A DNA stretch of 64,000 nucleotides from the NCBI RefSeq assembly GCF_900460215.1, contig NZ_UHIA01000003.1, positions 372,001 through 436,000 on the forward strand, given 5' to 3'. Source of the DNA: Suttonella indologenes. GTDB taxonomy: Bacteria; Pseudomonadota; Gammaproteobacteria; Cardiobacteriales; Cardiobacteriaceae. Below the pieces are notes generated by a model. That model did no database searches, was not told the origin of the DNA, and was given only the letters and a program-made list of their open reading frames with translations. Made by a program: the position numbers and the translations under genes. Of this stretch, positions 52,152 through 61,433 are shown piece by piece (position 1 is the stretch's first letter; each line of letters begins with the position of its first letter).

Positions 52152-55100
52152 TCAGAACTTAAAGCCAATTTTAAAGAAAGCGTTCAGGTCTTTGCCACCA
52201 TCGCCAAAGCTGTTAGCAAGTCCGGTTTTGAGACTTAAACCTGTGGGGCTGACATATTCAAGCCCTGCACCAATGCGCAATTGATTGTCTTGCGAAGCGG
52301 TACGCAGGGCGAAGTTGCTGCCGTCTTTAAATGTAGCAATCATCGGTGCTTTGCCTGCGGTATGTACATAGTCCAGACCAAGTTCGGCATTGAGCTTGCC
52401 TGCTGCCAAAGGCATGGTATAGACAACATTGCTGCCCACGGATGCTTCCAATGTGTTGTCTGAATATTTCGCCAAGCCGAGCGCGCCTGCACCGTTTTCT
52501 GTTTGCGCATTTATGCGTACATGATTAAGCGCCAAGCCGGCTCTGGGTTCAAGACTAAACTGTTCATTCAAAGGCAGGCGGTATTTGGCTTCGCCAAAGA
52601 GGCTGAAGCTGTTTGTTTTTACATCGGCATCAAAGCGATGGTTATCATAGCCGTTGCCGGTGTAGCGTTCGCCTGATAAATCCGAATGTGCGTAGGCAAG
52701 CCCGGTCGTGAAAGTGAAATTATCCACGCCTGTGATTGCCGCCACGCTGCCATAGATAGAATTGCCTTTTAAGCGGCTGTCTTGAAAACCTGTGAGTTTG
52801 TCGCGGCTTAATCCGGCGTTGGCAGTAATGGTGAATTGATCGTTGATGCCATAAGCCAAGCCGGCTGTTGCTAATTGTGTGCTAGCGTGGTCTGCGGCGA
52901 TATTGTCGAAGTCTTCTCTGGCAGTAGCTAAGCCTACTTTGGTGAGATATTCCCCTGCTTGCAGACGTTTGCCGCCCTCAAGACTGTGTTGACGGAAATG
53001 CTGCAGGCGTAATACGGCATGTTGCGGCACGGCGCCATAAATATTGTGCTCAACGACTGCTCCAAGATAGGCATTAATCGCAGCATTGGCTTGCGCATAG
53101 TTTTTGTCTTTCAAGCTTTCAGATGCGGCTAAGAAATTGGGGTTGCCTGCAACGGTGCGCGAACTTAGCCAACTGTTGTAAGCATCGCTGTATGGGCTTA
53201 CAAAAGTATTAAACTGCGGTGCTGGGTTCACTGGTGGCTGCGGTGTTGGGTTTACAGGCGGCTGCGGTGTTGGGTTTACAGGCGGCTGCGGTGTTGGGTT
53301 TACAGGCGGCTGCGGTGTTGGGTTTACAGGCGGCTGCGGTGCTGGGTTTACAGGTGGCTGCGGTGTTGGGTTTACAGGTGGCTGCGGTGTTGGGTTTACA
53401 GGTGGCTGCGGTGCTGGGTTTACAGGCGGCTGCGGTGCTGGGTTTACAGGCGGCTGCGGTGTTGGGTTTACAGGCGGCTGCGGTGCTGGGTTTACAGGCG
53501 GCTGCGGTGCTGGGTTTACAGGCGGCTGCGGTGTTGGGTTTACAGGCGGCTGCGGTGTTGGGTTTACAGGCGGCTGCGGTGTTGGGTTTACAGGTGGCTG
53601 CGGTGTTGGGTTTACAGGCGGCTGCGGTGTTGGGTTTACAGGCGGCTGCGGTGTTGGGTTTACAGGCGGCTGCGGTGTTGGGTTTACAGGTGGCTGCGGT
53701 GTAACAGGTTTATCTTTAAATATCACTACACCATCGCTATCCATTTCCGCGTATTTAGAGGCGCGGGTGGTGGTGAATTCAACACCATTATTGCTGAGTC
53801 CTTTACCGCCGAAATGCACTTTATTGCCGAGTTCGCTGTCTTCATCGGCAATATCAAAGCTGAATTTGCCCTTGCCGTTTAGATTCAAAGGTGTAGCGCG
53901 ATTGTCATCGTACAAGGCATGGTCTTTGTCGCCGTTGACTTCGTAAATGAGTGTGTCGTTGATAGTAAGCAGATTTGCACCTGTGATGCGGGCATCGGCG
54001 GTGAAGCGTGTTGGCGCATCTATCAGCAAATTTTCCGCATTTTTGATGGCGTAATCGACTTTGATTGGCGTGCTCGCGCTGTTGCCTGCTGTGCCGAAAG
54101 TAATCGTATCGCCTTGATCATGATCGCCCATATCAATCAAGCGCCCGTTGATTTTTACGTTTGCATCGGCAATCCATAATTTGTCATCGCCGGCGGCAAA
54201 AAACATATCGCCATTGACGAAGCTGTTGCCGCTTAAATTGAGCGTATTATTGCCTGTGCTGCCCAAAACGGCCTTGGGCGTTTGATTGCGATTGACCACA
54301 AAGCCATTGCTGTTAAAGAGGCTTGCTTGCGCATTGACCGTCACGCCATCGCCTAGATACAGCCCTGTCTTATAACCATTGACAATCACATTGTTTAATT
54401 GCAGATCGTTGTGTGCGGCGAGTGCGCCAGTGGCAATACCCGCGCCGTTGATGATGCTTTTGCTTAAATCGCCACTGGCGCTAAAGCTGCTGTCTTTGCC
54501 GCTAGCATCTAACGTGCCATTGATAATTTGGTATTCCGTACCGGCAATATTGTGCTTGCCGCCCGCGCCGAGCACAATGCGATCAATGGTTTGTGCATCA
54601 TCATGGCGAATGGTTTTATCCACCCATTTTAAGCGTCCGCGCGCATCGGTTTCTTGAACGGTTTCAACCGATAAGCCTTGTTTTAAATAAATCAGTGTGC
54701 CGAAATTCTCCAGCACTTCTTTGCTCGATTCATAATATTGCCAAGGCTGGCGCATGGCATTGTTGGCAACAGTGATCATATTTCTACCATCTTTATCTTT
54801 ATGATAATGCCCGGCGATCATCGTGCCTGCCATTAAGCCATAATTTTGCAGCTCTGCTAGATAACTGCTTTTACTGTAATTATTTTTCCCAAAACCTGCG
54901 TCGCCTTTAGTGATAATCGCTGCATGATTGCCTGAGATCAAACCCATATTAGTGATGTTTTCAGTAATATTGCGATCTGCGGCGATGCCCGTGCCAGTGA
55001 GGAGAAATTCCACTTCTTGATAGCCGCTTGAAGATACGCCGCCGCTGGATTTAAATCCATGCGCCAAATTAGCATAGCCGCTAATTACACCGCGATTATC

Positions 55101-56891
55101 AATTGTGCCCAGTGTAGTCCCCTGCCTCACATCTGAATTTGCGCTCTCGCCAATAAAACCGACAATGCCATTACCACTGGCAAAAATTTCTGCATCTGCG
55201 CGGTAAGCGGTTTTAGTGCCGGAAAAAGCGCTGGAATTCGGTGGATTTTTCGGCACATGATTGGCATATTTATTTTTAGTGTTTGCATCGGCAACAAATA
55301 ATTTCACTTCTTCTTCAGGAATATCGTGATTGGCAGCTAGGGCTGAAGTACCTGGTTTGGCGCTGATGCTACCCTTGATAATGCCCTGATTATCAATCGC
55401 GCCGATTTCTGCACTGCCTTTGGATAGATATTTAACACTATAGGCGCTAATCCCATTTCCCACACCGCGAGTCTCTATGCTCAAATCACCCGTGGCCTTG
55501 TCCGGTTCCACCACCACATGCGCCGCTCCTGCGATTTCACCAAGATTATTGACTTTGCCAATCGCCGCATGCGTATGTTGATTGCGCACAGAAGTGCTTT
55601 CAGCATAAGCGCTCAAGCCATTGCCCGAGGCAAAAGCCTCCGCAATGGAAGCCGCACCATTTTCTACGGTGGAATTATTATTCGCTATTTGCTGGAGCTG
55701 TCCTCTAATACGTCCCTGATTGTCCACCGCGTCAATCCGCGCTTCTGCGCGATGCTCTGCGCCACCTTTGGCTCTGACATAATAGGCATTGAGCATATCA
55801 TTATTCGATAGTGCCGCCACTGAGACGCCATTACCCGCCGCCTTGGTATACGTATAAATATCATGCGTAAAAGCAGGTGTTTGAGAGCCACTTAAGCTGG
55901 CTTGAGCGCTCATCATGCCGCTATTATCAAGCCGCTCAAGCTGAGCAGTATTGTGATGATTAACCGAGCTCTCGGCATATTCGCCAAATCCCCAAGTGCC
56001 CGAACGGGGCGTAAACACATAAGTCGTCAAAGCGGCAGCATTGCCCGAAGCAACGGTTTTGACCGCATAAGCACGGAAATCATCATTTTGATTTGTCACT
56101 GCATTTGCGCTGGAATGCAGCGATGCCTGAATGCTGCCAGTATTATTGAGTGCCGCCACCTGCACCTGTGCATTTTTGGGTTTGGCTAAGAAATCATAAG
56201 TGCTGCTTTCATCAGTTTTTGCGGCACGTTGCTCACGATAAATTGCACCTGTGGGTGCCGTATCGGCGGCGGCAATCACTGAAGGCGTGCTGCCGCTCAT
56301 GCCATCAATGGTTTGTGCATTGGGATCTCCCGGACCGTAATCCACCGCCGCCACAATGGAAATACCATTTCCTGTAGCAAAACTTTTCACCGCGCCAAAG
56401 GTCTCCGCTTTGCCGCCACTTAAGTCCACTTGGCTATCAATCAGGCGCTGATTGCTGATTTGGCTCAAATCATAAGCGACACTGTCGCGATTATTATGCG
56501 CTGACCAGCCCAAGACATCGATGCCATTGCCCTGCCCTTCAATAATCACATTGCCCCATAAACCAGCCGCCGTATCAGCACCTTTCGCTGTCAAGCTGCT
56601 GATAATTAGCCCCTGATTATCCGCGCCTTTTTGCGCAATTTTGCCATCTTTTTCATTCGCATTGCCATACCAAATCACGCGCACGGGATTGCCGGAGCGA
56701 TTGATCTCACCAGTCACCACCGCCGTTGCTTGGCTTGCGCTTAAGTCTGCGGCGGCGGAGACTTTTTCCCCCGCCGCCACGCTGGCAATCTCACCCTCAC
56801 CTTGTTGATATGCCCAAGCTTGTGGCATTGCCAAGGCAGATAAAATACTGAGGCTCAAGCTGTTGAGCATAAATTTTTTGTCTAATTGCAT
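52152..56891 (-). CDS. Type V autotransporter (large adhesin-like)
   Basis: A 1579-residue outer-membrane protein. The signal peptide is MQLDKKFMLNSLSLSILSAL ending near ALAMPQAWA. The passenger (to about residue 1060) is made of repetitive beta-helix-like units with GNGI and AxGNG motifs, followed by a Pro-rich linker of about 20 copies of an 8-residue unit (PQPPVNPT or PQPPVNPA), then a ~290-residue C-terminal beta barrel ending in FFKIGFKF, with the terminal Phe required by BAM. The passenger shares NRSGNPVRVIWYGNA and GNGIDVLGWSAH with the broken gene at 57464. The function of the passenger is unknown; adhesion is the usual guess. AAGGA precedes the ATG. Confidence 0.9.
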   Translation of the reverse strand: MQLDKKFMLNSLSLSILSALAMPQAWAYQQGEGEIASVAAGEKVSAAADLSASQATAVVTGEINRSGNPVRVIWYGNANEKDGKIAQKGADNQGLIISSLTAKGADTAAGLWGNVIIEGQGNGIDVLGWSAHNNRDSVAYDLSQISNQRLIDSQVDLSGGKAETFGAVKSFATGNGISIVAAVDYGPGDPNAQTIDGMSGSTPSVIAAADTAPTGAIYREQRAAKTDESSTYDFLAKPKNAQVQVAALNNTGSIQASLHSSANAVTNQNDDFRAYAVKTVASGNAAALTTYVFTPRSGTWGFGEYAESSVNHHNTAQLERLDNSGMMSAQASLSGSQTPAFTHDIYTYTKAAGNGVSVAALSNNDMLNAYYVRAKGGAEHRAEARIDAVDNQGRIRGQLQQIANNNSTVENGAASIAEAFASGNGLSAYAESTSVRNQHTHAAIGKVNNLGEIAGAAHVVVEPDKATGDLSIETRGVGNGISAYSVKYLSKGSAEIGAIDNQGIIKGSISAKPGTSALAANHDIPEEEVKLFVADANTKNKYANHVPKNPPNSSAFSGTKTAYRADAEIFASGNGIVGFIGESANSDVRQGTTLGTIDNRGVISGYANLAHGFKSSGGVSSSGYQEVEFLLTGTGIAADRNITENITNMGLISGNHAAIITKGDAGFGKNNYSKSSYLAELQNYGLMAGTMIAGHYHKDKDGRNMITVANNAMRQPWQYYESSKEVLENFGTLIYLKQGLSVETVQETDARGRLKWVDKTIRHDDAQTIDRIVLGAGGKHNIAGTEYQIINGTLDASGKDSSFSASGDLSKSIINGAGIATGALAAHNDLQLNNVIVNGYKTGLYLGDGVTVNAQASLFNSNGFVVNRNQTPKAVLGSTGNNTLNLSGNSFVNGDMFFAAGDDKLWIADANVKINGRLIDMGDHDQGDTITFGTAGNSASTPIKVDYAIKNAENLLIDAPTRFTADARITGANLLTINDTLIYEVNGDKDHALYDDNRATPLNLNGKGKFSFDIADEDSELGNKVHFGGKGLSNNGVEFTTTRASKYAEMDSDGVVIFKDKPVTPQPPVNPTPQPPVNPTPQPPVNPTPQPPVNPTPQPPVNPTPQPPVNPTPQPPVNPTPQPPVNPAPQPPVNPAPQPPVNPTPQPPVNPAPQPPVNPAPQPPVNPTPQPPVNPTPQPPVNPAPQPPVNPTPQPPVNPTPQPPVNPTPQPPVNPTPQPPVNPAPQFNTFVSPYSDAYNSWLSSRTVAGNPNFLAASESLKDKNYAQANAAINAYLGAVVEHNIYGAVPQHAVLRLQHFRQHSLEGGKRLQAGEYLTKVGLATAREDFDNIAADHASTQLATAGLAYGINDQFTITANAGLSRDKLTGFQDSRLKGNSIYGSVAAITGVDNFTFTTGLAYAHSDLSGERYTGNGYDNHRFDADVKTNSFSLFGEAKYRLPLNEQFSLEPRAGLALNHVRINAQTENGAGALGLAKYSDNTLEASVGSNVVYTMPLAAGKLNAELGLDYVHTAGKAPMIATFKDGSNFALRTASQDNQLRIGAGLEYVSPTGLSLKTGLANSFGDGGKDLNAFFKIGFKF
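53222..53702 (-). repeat. 24-bp in-frame VNTR encoding the Pro-rich linker
   Basis: About 20 copies of GGCGGCTGCGGTGTTGGGTT plus TACA (plus-strand), with C/T variants at two positions, giving VNPTPQPP or VNPAPQPP. The unit is a multiple of three, so copy number changes the spacing between passenger and barrel without a frameshift. On the plus strand it makes a spurious long repetitive frame. Confidence 0.95.
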
Positions 56892-57463
56892 ACGCAGTTC
56901 CTTGTATCAAATAAATATATTGAAATTTTCAACAATCCTTCATGAAAACTTTTGCGCGGACTGTCTCGCTTTTATTTTTACTTAAACATCGCTTCGCATA
57001 GGATGCTGTATAACTGTCTAAAGCATTAATAAACCCTCACCGTAAAAATTTTATCCTTAGTCATAGTAATTATCAATTGATTTTCTATCTTATTCTCATT
57101 AAGACTAATGACTTCACACTTCTTGCCTTTACAAGCAATAGCAATCAGAAAAATTGCAATATGTTGTATTGATTACAATTTAAAACACGTCTTCTGCTAC
57201 AAAATCTTCTCCCAATCTGAAATCAATAATAAACTCAATTCATAAGACATATATTTATTGTCATCATTCTCATTTTTGACTAAGATAATTTGTTATTGAT
57301 TTTCTTGATTCTCAAGTGCATCAATAGTGCGAAGCAAGGCAAGACAAAGAAAAATCGAAAAAAGTCATTGAGATTTTTATCTATTTTTACAATTGTTTAG
57401 CCTATGTTAAGACATAGGCGGCGACTGCTGCGCGCTTTCTTTTGGTCTTTATATGGATTTTTT
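56892..57463. promoter_or_regulatory. AT-rich divergent promoter region with possible Fur half-sites
   Basis: A 572-bp gap between the divergent autotransporter gene and its broken paralogue. It is AT-rich and contains ATTGTCATCATTCTCATTTT (about 57258) and TATCTTATTCTCATTAAGAC (about 57088), which carry ATTCTCATT, a Fur-like half-site. Iron control is only a suggestion. No gene seen. Confidence 0.35.
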
Positions 57464-58390
57464 ATGAACAAAATTTATAAGATTGTCTTTAATCGCACTT
57501 TAGGCACATGGACAGTAGCCTCCGAACTTGCCAAAGGGCGCAGCAAAGCCGGCAGCAATAGCAATACTGCTGCATCACCCCGCTTTATCATCAAAGGCTT
57601 AGCTTTATCTGTCTTGGCAGTACTAAGCAGCTCGGCGGCATGGACGGTGATTAATGGTCCTGAACACGATTCCGACACCGCCACCGTCAAAGCCGGTGAA
57701 AGCGCTCATCTATTCGACAGCTTGAGCGGCGGCAAAATCAGCCAACATACCCTTGGTGTGATGAATCGCTCAGGCAATCCAGTGCGCATGGTCTGGTATA
57801 GCAATGCTAAAGATGATGATGGTCACACGGCACAGACCAAAGCCGATAATGCCGGCTATAATTTGGGGACGCACGAGTTTAGCTGGCAGAAGCTGGAAGA
57901 TAGCAAAGCCGCCGCCCAAGCCACCGGTACAGAAGGCAAAGATGAATGGTGGAGCAGCATTATCAACGAAGGTCTTGCCAATGGTATTGATGCTTATGGC
58001 TGGACAGCGCAGACCAATCCTAATGATGTGATCATCAACCATCGATCAAGTGAAAAACTCCGGCAACATCAAAGCTGAAGCAGAATTAAGAGCCAGTTTG
58101 GCGCGCACCAATAGTCGCATTGGCGCTTATGATACGGGCAATGGCATTTCGGTGGTCTCGGCGGCAGAATTCGGCAAAGCCAGTGCAGTGAACGGCGTGA
58201 GTGGAGGTTCGGGTTCGGCAGGCTCAGCAAGTATTGCTTCAAGCAATAAAGATGATGATTGAGATTTGGATAAAGACAATAGCAGCTCTGTGCCCACCGC
58301 CGATACCACTCAAAGTGATATGCGCGGTAAAAATGTGCAAGCGGTCTTAATGAATGTGAATAATAGTGGCTATATTTCCGAAGGAAAACT
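57464..58390 (+). pseudogene. Truncated, frameshifted paralogue of the autotransporter, with ESPR leader
   Basis: The start MNKIYKIVFNRTLGTWTVAS is an extended signal peptide region (ESPR), found in large type V secreted proteins of beta- and gammaproteobacteria. The frame has a signal core (LALSVLAVLSSSAAW) and then passenger sequence with NRSGNPVRMVWYSNAKDDDG and GLANGIDAYGWTAQ, like the gene at 52152. Near 58045 a one-base change shifts the frame; the reading continues as VKNSGNIKAEAEL to NKDDD, where a TGA (58260) interrupts it before DLDKDNSSS. The remnant ends at the apbE start with no linker or barrel. It is non-functional as a secreted protein. Confidence 0.85.
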
Positions 58391-58392
58391 CT

Positions 58393-59361
58393 ATGGACAA
58401 ACAAGATTATGAAGTCACAATCGAAGGCCTCACCATGGGCTGCAGCTATAGCGTCAAATACGTTTGGCAAGCCGAGCACAAGCTCATGCCGCCTGAAAAA
58501 CTCAAACAAGGCATTGAATTTCTGCTCGAAGAAGTCAATCGGCAAATGAGCGTCTTCCGCCCCGATTCGGAAATCAGCCATTTCAACCGCGCCCCTGCGC
58601 ACTGCGACATGGCAATCTCCGCCGAATTTGCCCAAGTGCTGCAAGAAGCCATCGTCTTGCATCAAGTCACGGCAGGCGGATTGGACGTCAGCATTGGCGC
58701 ACTCGTCAATCTATGGGGATTTGGATCTAATAAACATCAACACGCGCCCGAGGCAAAAGCCATCGCTGCCGCTCTGCAGACCTGCGGCATGTACAAACTC
58801 ATCTACACAGGCGGCAAAACCCACACACTGCGCAAAACTGATGCCGCCCTGCAACTCACGCTTTCATCCATTGCCAAAGGCTTTGGCGTGGACAAAATCG
58901 CCGCCTATCTCAACAGCCAAGGCATTGAAAACTATATGGTAGAAATTGGCGGAGAACTGCACATCAAAGGCAAAAACGTGATTGGTAAAAATTGGCGCAT
59001 CGCCATAGAAGACCCCAGCAGCCACCAAGCCAATCTTGTCCTCGAACTCAGCAATATCGCCCTTGCCACCTCTGGCGACTATAAAAAATTCTACCAAGAA
59101 CAATCAGATACCTACACCCACACCATCCATCCACAGACAGGACAAGCCCAGCGTCAACGTCTTGCCTCACTCTCCGTTTTAGCCCAAACTACCATGCGTG
59201 CTGATGGCATCGCCACCGGGCTCTTTGTACAAGGTGAAGAAAAAGCATGGCAAATCGCACAAGAGCAGCAACTGGCAGTGATGCTGCTCATCCGCCAAGC
59301 AAATGGCGGCTATAAACGCCGCATGACAGATAGCTTTGCCGCCTATCTCGCAAACGAATAA
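58393..59361 (+). CDS. apbE: FAD:protein FMN transferase (ApbE family), without signal peptide
   Basis: A 322-residue ApbE-type enzyme, which attaches FMN from FAD to Thr or Ser of target proteins such as NqrB, NqrC or RnfG. Family blocks: GLTMGCSYSVKY near 11, the DxxxSxF block MSVFRPDSEIS, GGLDVSIGALVNLWGFG near 95, VEIGGELHIKGKN near 186 and the later DGIATGLFV block. Most ApbE proteins are periplasmic lipoproteins; here the start MDKQDYEV gives no signal peptide, so the protein would stay in the cytoplasm unless the true start was lost. AAGGAA eight bases before the ATG lies in the end of the autotransporter remnant, so a rearrangement may have removed the exported N-terminus. Confidence 0.88.
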   Translation: MDKQDYEVTIEGLTMGCSYSVKYVWQAEHKLMPPEKLKQGIEFLLEEVNRQMSVFRPDSEISHFNRAPAHCDMAISAEFAQVLQEAIVLHQVTAGGLDVSIGALVNLWGFGSNKHQHAPEAKAIAAALQTCGMYKLIYTGGKTHTLRKTDAALQLTLSSIAKGFGVDKIAAYLNSQGIENYMVEIGGELHIKGKNVIGKNWRIAIEDPSSHQANLVLELSNIALATSGDYKKFYQEQSDTYTHTIHPQTGQAQRQRLASLSVLAQTTMRADGIATGLFVQGEEKAWQIAQEQQLAVMLLIRQANGGYKRRMTDSFAAYLANE

Positions 59362-59468
59362 AAACTACTGCAATCCAAGCAAGCAACTGCGGTGATCTCA
59401 CTGATAAAATGAAAGTTTTATCAGCGCGACTGAATTATTTTTCAGCGTGAAAAGTGCTAGCCATACTA

Positions 59469-59616
59469 TCAGCTGCGATTGCCATAAGGATTGTGTTTAT
59501 CCCGGTAGGAAATACGAATTGGTGTGCCCTGTAGATCAAAATGGCGGCGGAAGAATTTGCTTAAATATTGCGTATAAGAAGCAGGTACGTTGGTGGTGCG
59601 TGAACCGTGAATAATA
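59469..59616 (-). pseudogene. der: 3' fragment of der (engA) cut by IS630
   Basis: The minus strand reads IIHGSRTTNVPASYTQYLSK and FFRRHFDLQGTPIRISYRD, then KHNPYGNRS and a stop at 59469. This matches the KH-like C-terminal tail of the GTPase Der, an essential ribosome assembly factor. The frame is broken at a TA by the IS630 end. Der is essential, so a full copy is expected elsewhere. Confidence 0.75.
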
Positions 59617-59831
59617 TACTCACCAAACCCCGAAATAACACTTCAAACCTTCTTCGATTGTATCAAACTCTGACAAATGACTTCTAAGCCATCTTTTAAT
59701 CGTTGCCCAAGTTTGCTCTATTGGGTTTAGCTCAGGTGAGTAAGGTGGTAATGGTAAGATGATGTGTTCATATGGTGTGTTATTGATAAGCTCTTGCAAG
59801 TGTTTCATTCTGTGAAATCTTGCATTGTCTA

Positions 59832-60672
59832 GATAGTGTAGTCACAATCCAAAACATGAGATAATTCAATCCTACCCACAATGCCCAATAATGCTATGAA
59901 CCAAGCAGCCCACCGCCGCCACGACCTAAGCGACCATCAATGGAGCCTTATTGAAAACCACCTGCCCGGACGCAAAGGCAGCAGGGGCGGTCAAGCCCGC
60001 GATAACCGACAATTCATCAATGCCGTCTTTTGGATACTGCGTACAGGCGCACCTTGGCGGGATCTGCCGCCAGACTACGGCGGATGGAGTAATACCCACC
60101 GCCGCTTTATCCGTTGGCGCAACAAAGGGGTTTGGACAAAGCTCATGCTGACTCTCTCGGGAGAAAAAGACATGGAATGGCTGATGATCGAAGCTACCCA
60201 TATCAAAGTTCATCCCCATGCGGCAGGTGCAAAAGGCGGCAATGAAGCGATGAGCCGTACAAAAGGGGGCTAAATACCAAGCTGCATTTGGCTGTGGGTG
60301 CACTCGGTATGCCACTAAGGTTTGTGCTGAGCGAAGGCAGTGCGGCAGACTGCCGCTTTGCCGAAGACCTTATTGCGGGCATACAAGCAGAAAAGCTGTT
60401 GGCGGATAAGGCCTATGATACCGATGCCATCAGGAATTTAGCTGCTTCTTTGGGAATGGAAGCGCTTATTCCATCCAAGACAAACCGTAAGCAAGCGTTA
60501 CCGTTTGACCGCTATCTGTATCGTTACCGCCATTTGGTAGAAAACCGTTTTTTAGATTTTAAGCCTTGGCGGGGTATTGCAACGCGTTATGCGAAGCGGG
60601 CAGCTTCATTCGTGGCAGCGGTGGAGATTCGGATTATGGCGATGTGGTTAAGGGTATTGTGACTACACTATC
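59832..60672 (+). mobile_element. IS5-family (IS427-like) insertion in IS630
   Basis: 841 bp with inverted ends GATAGTGTAGTCACAAT and ATTGTGACTACACTATC, flanked by TA on both sides (target duplication). Removing it restores the IS630 transposase sequence ILDNARFH, which proves the order of insertion. Confidence 0.9.
59881..60662 (+). CDS. IS5-family transposase, two frames joined by -1 frameshift; altered catalytic Asp
   Basis: OrfA (59881-60273) begins MPNNAMNQAAHRR and ends RTKGG; orfB begins in the -1 frame and runs to 60662 (LNTKLHLAVGALGMPLRFVL to EIRIMAMWLRVL). The slippery stretch is AAAAGGGGG near 60262-60270, as in IS427-type elements. The first catalytic motif reads WLMIEATHIKVH, whereas the relic at 51950 has WLMIDATHIKVH, so this copy has Glu in place of the first DDE Asp and is probably inactive. 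The second Asp (LADKAYDTDAIR) and the Glu region (YRHLVENRFLDFKPW) are present. Confidence 0.85.
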
Positions 60673-61433
60673 TAAGATGATGATACAAGGCTTGCCTGTT
60701 TGTTTGGTGTGATTGTTAAGACAAGGCAGTAGCATTTGTTCAAACCACGTTTCAAACAAAGCACTTGTCATTGTATTGTTGTAGATGAGTGGAGCAATCA
60801 AGTTTTTGGCTTTGTTGCCTATTTGTCCTGCCACTAAGGAGACTCGTTGATAGCGTCTGCCACTGACTTTATCATAGGCTCTTTGACCTTTTAGGCTTCT
60901 TGCATGAGTCACGGTGCAGGTAAGTGTCAATGCCTGTCTCATCTATATAGACAAGCTCGTAACCTTGTTTGGACGTGGCTTGTAGTTGTGTTAATTTATC
61001 TTGGAAGTCTTTGACTTTGTTTGGGTCTTGCTCGAAGTAAGTTGTGGTCTTTTTTTAAGAGTAATGTTCATTGCTTTGAGTGCGTTATGGATTGCCATAT
61101 CACTACACCCAAATACTTCACCAATTTCACGTAGGTATTTGTCAGGATTTGCTTCTACGTAAGCAAGAAGCTCTTTTCTGTCAAACTTTCTGGGTCTGTT
61201 GGTGGGTTTTTTACAAGACAGATTGCCTGTTTCTTTAAGTTGTCGTCTCCAACGAAACACGGTGTGTCTTGATACACCAAAAGCTTCTATAACAAGGTCA
61301 ATGTTCTTGCATTTGTCATAATAAGCCAAGGCTTTTTGTCTGATTTCTAGTGAATAAGCCATTTGAAGTAGTGATTAGTGAATGGTGATGGAGATATGGG
61401 GATGGTTGGTATTTTTTCAAGGTTTGTTGGTTA

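Larger units (their letters stand above)
59620..61362 (-). pseudogene. IS630 transposase, frameshifted and interrupted
   Basis: The N-terminal piece (61362-60991, MAYSLEIRQKALAYYDKCKN) holds the HTH (VIEAFGVSRHTVFRWRRQ). It leaves frame at a run of seven A in CTTAAAAAAAGACC, where these elements use or have lost programmed frameshifting; the next frame gives YELVYIDETGID with the first catalytic Asp. A further indel near 60920-60940 shifts to the frame with KVSGRRYQRVSLVAGQ. The IS5 element then splits IIILD from NARFHRMKHLQEL, and the last piece is LPPYSPELNPIEQTW with the catalytic Glu. Confidence 0.85.
59617..61433 (-). mobile_element. Decayed IS630-family element, split by an IS5 insertion
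   Basis: Ends are similar: TATACTCACCAAACC on the left and, in reverse complement, TATAACCAACAAACC on the right, at TA sites. The flanks belong to different genes (der on the left, an ABC-3 permease on the right), so it marks a rearrangement and not a simple insertion. The transposase is broken three times. Confidence 0.75.

Noticed and set aside
53222..53702. CRISPR-like regular repeat
   Set aside because: The 24-bp units are directly adjacent without spacers and encode an in-frame Pro-rich peptide.
53219..53704. Plus-strand frame of 161 residues made of LGLQAAAV repeats
   Set aside because: It is the antisense of the Pro-rich linker of the autotransporter; the real gene continues on both sides on the minus strand.
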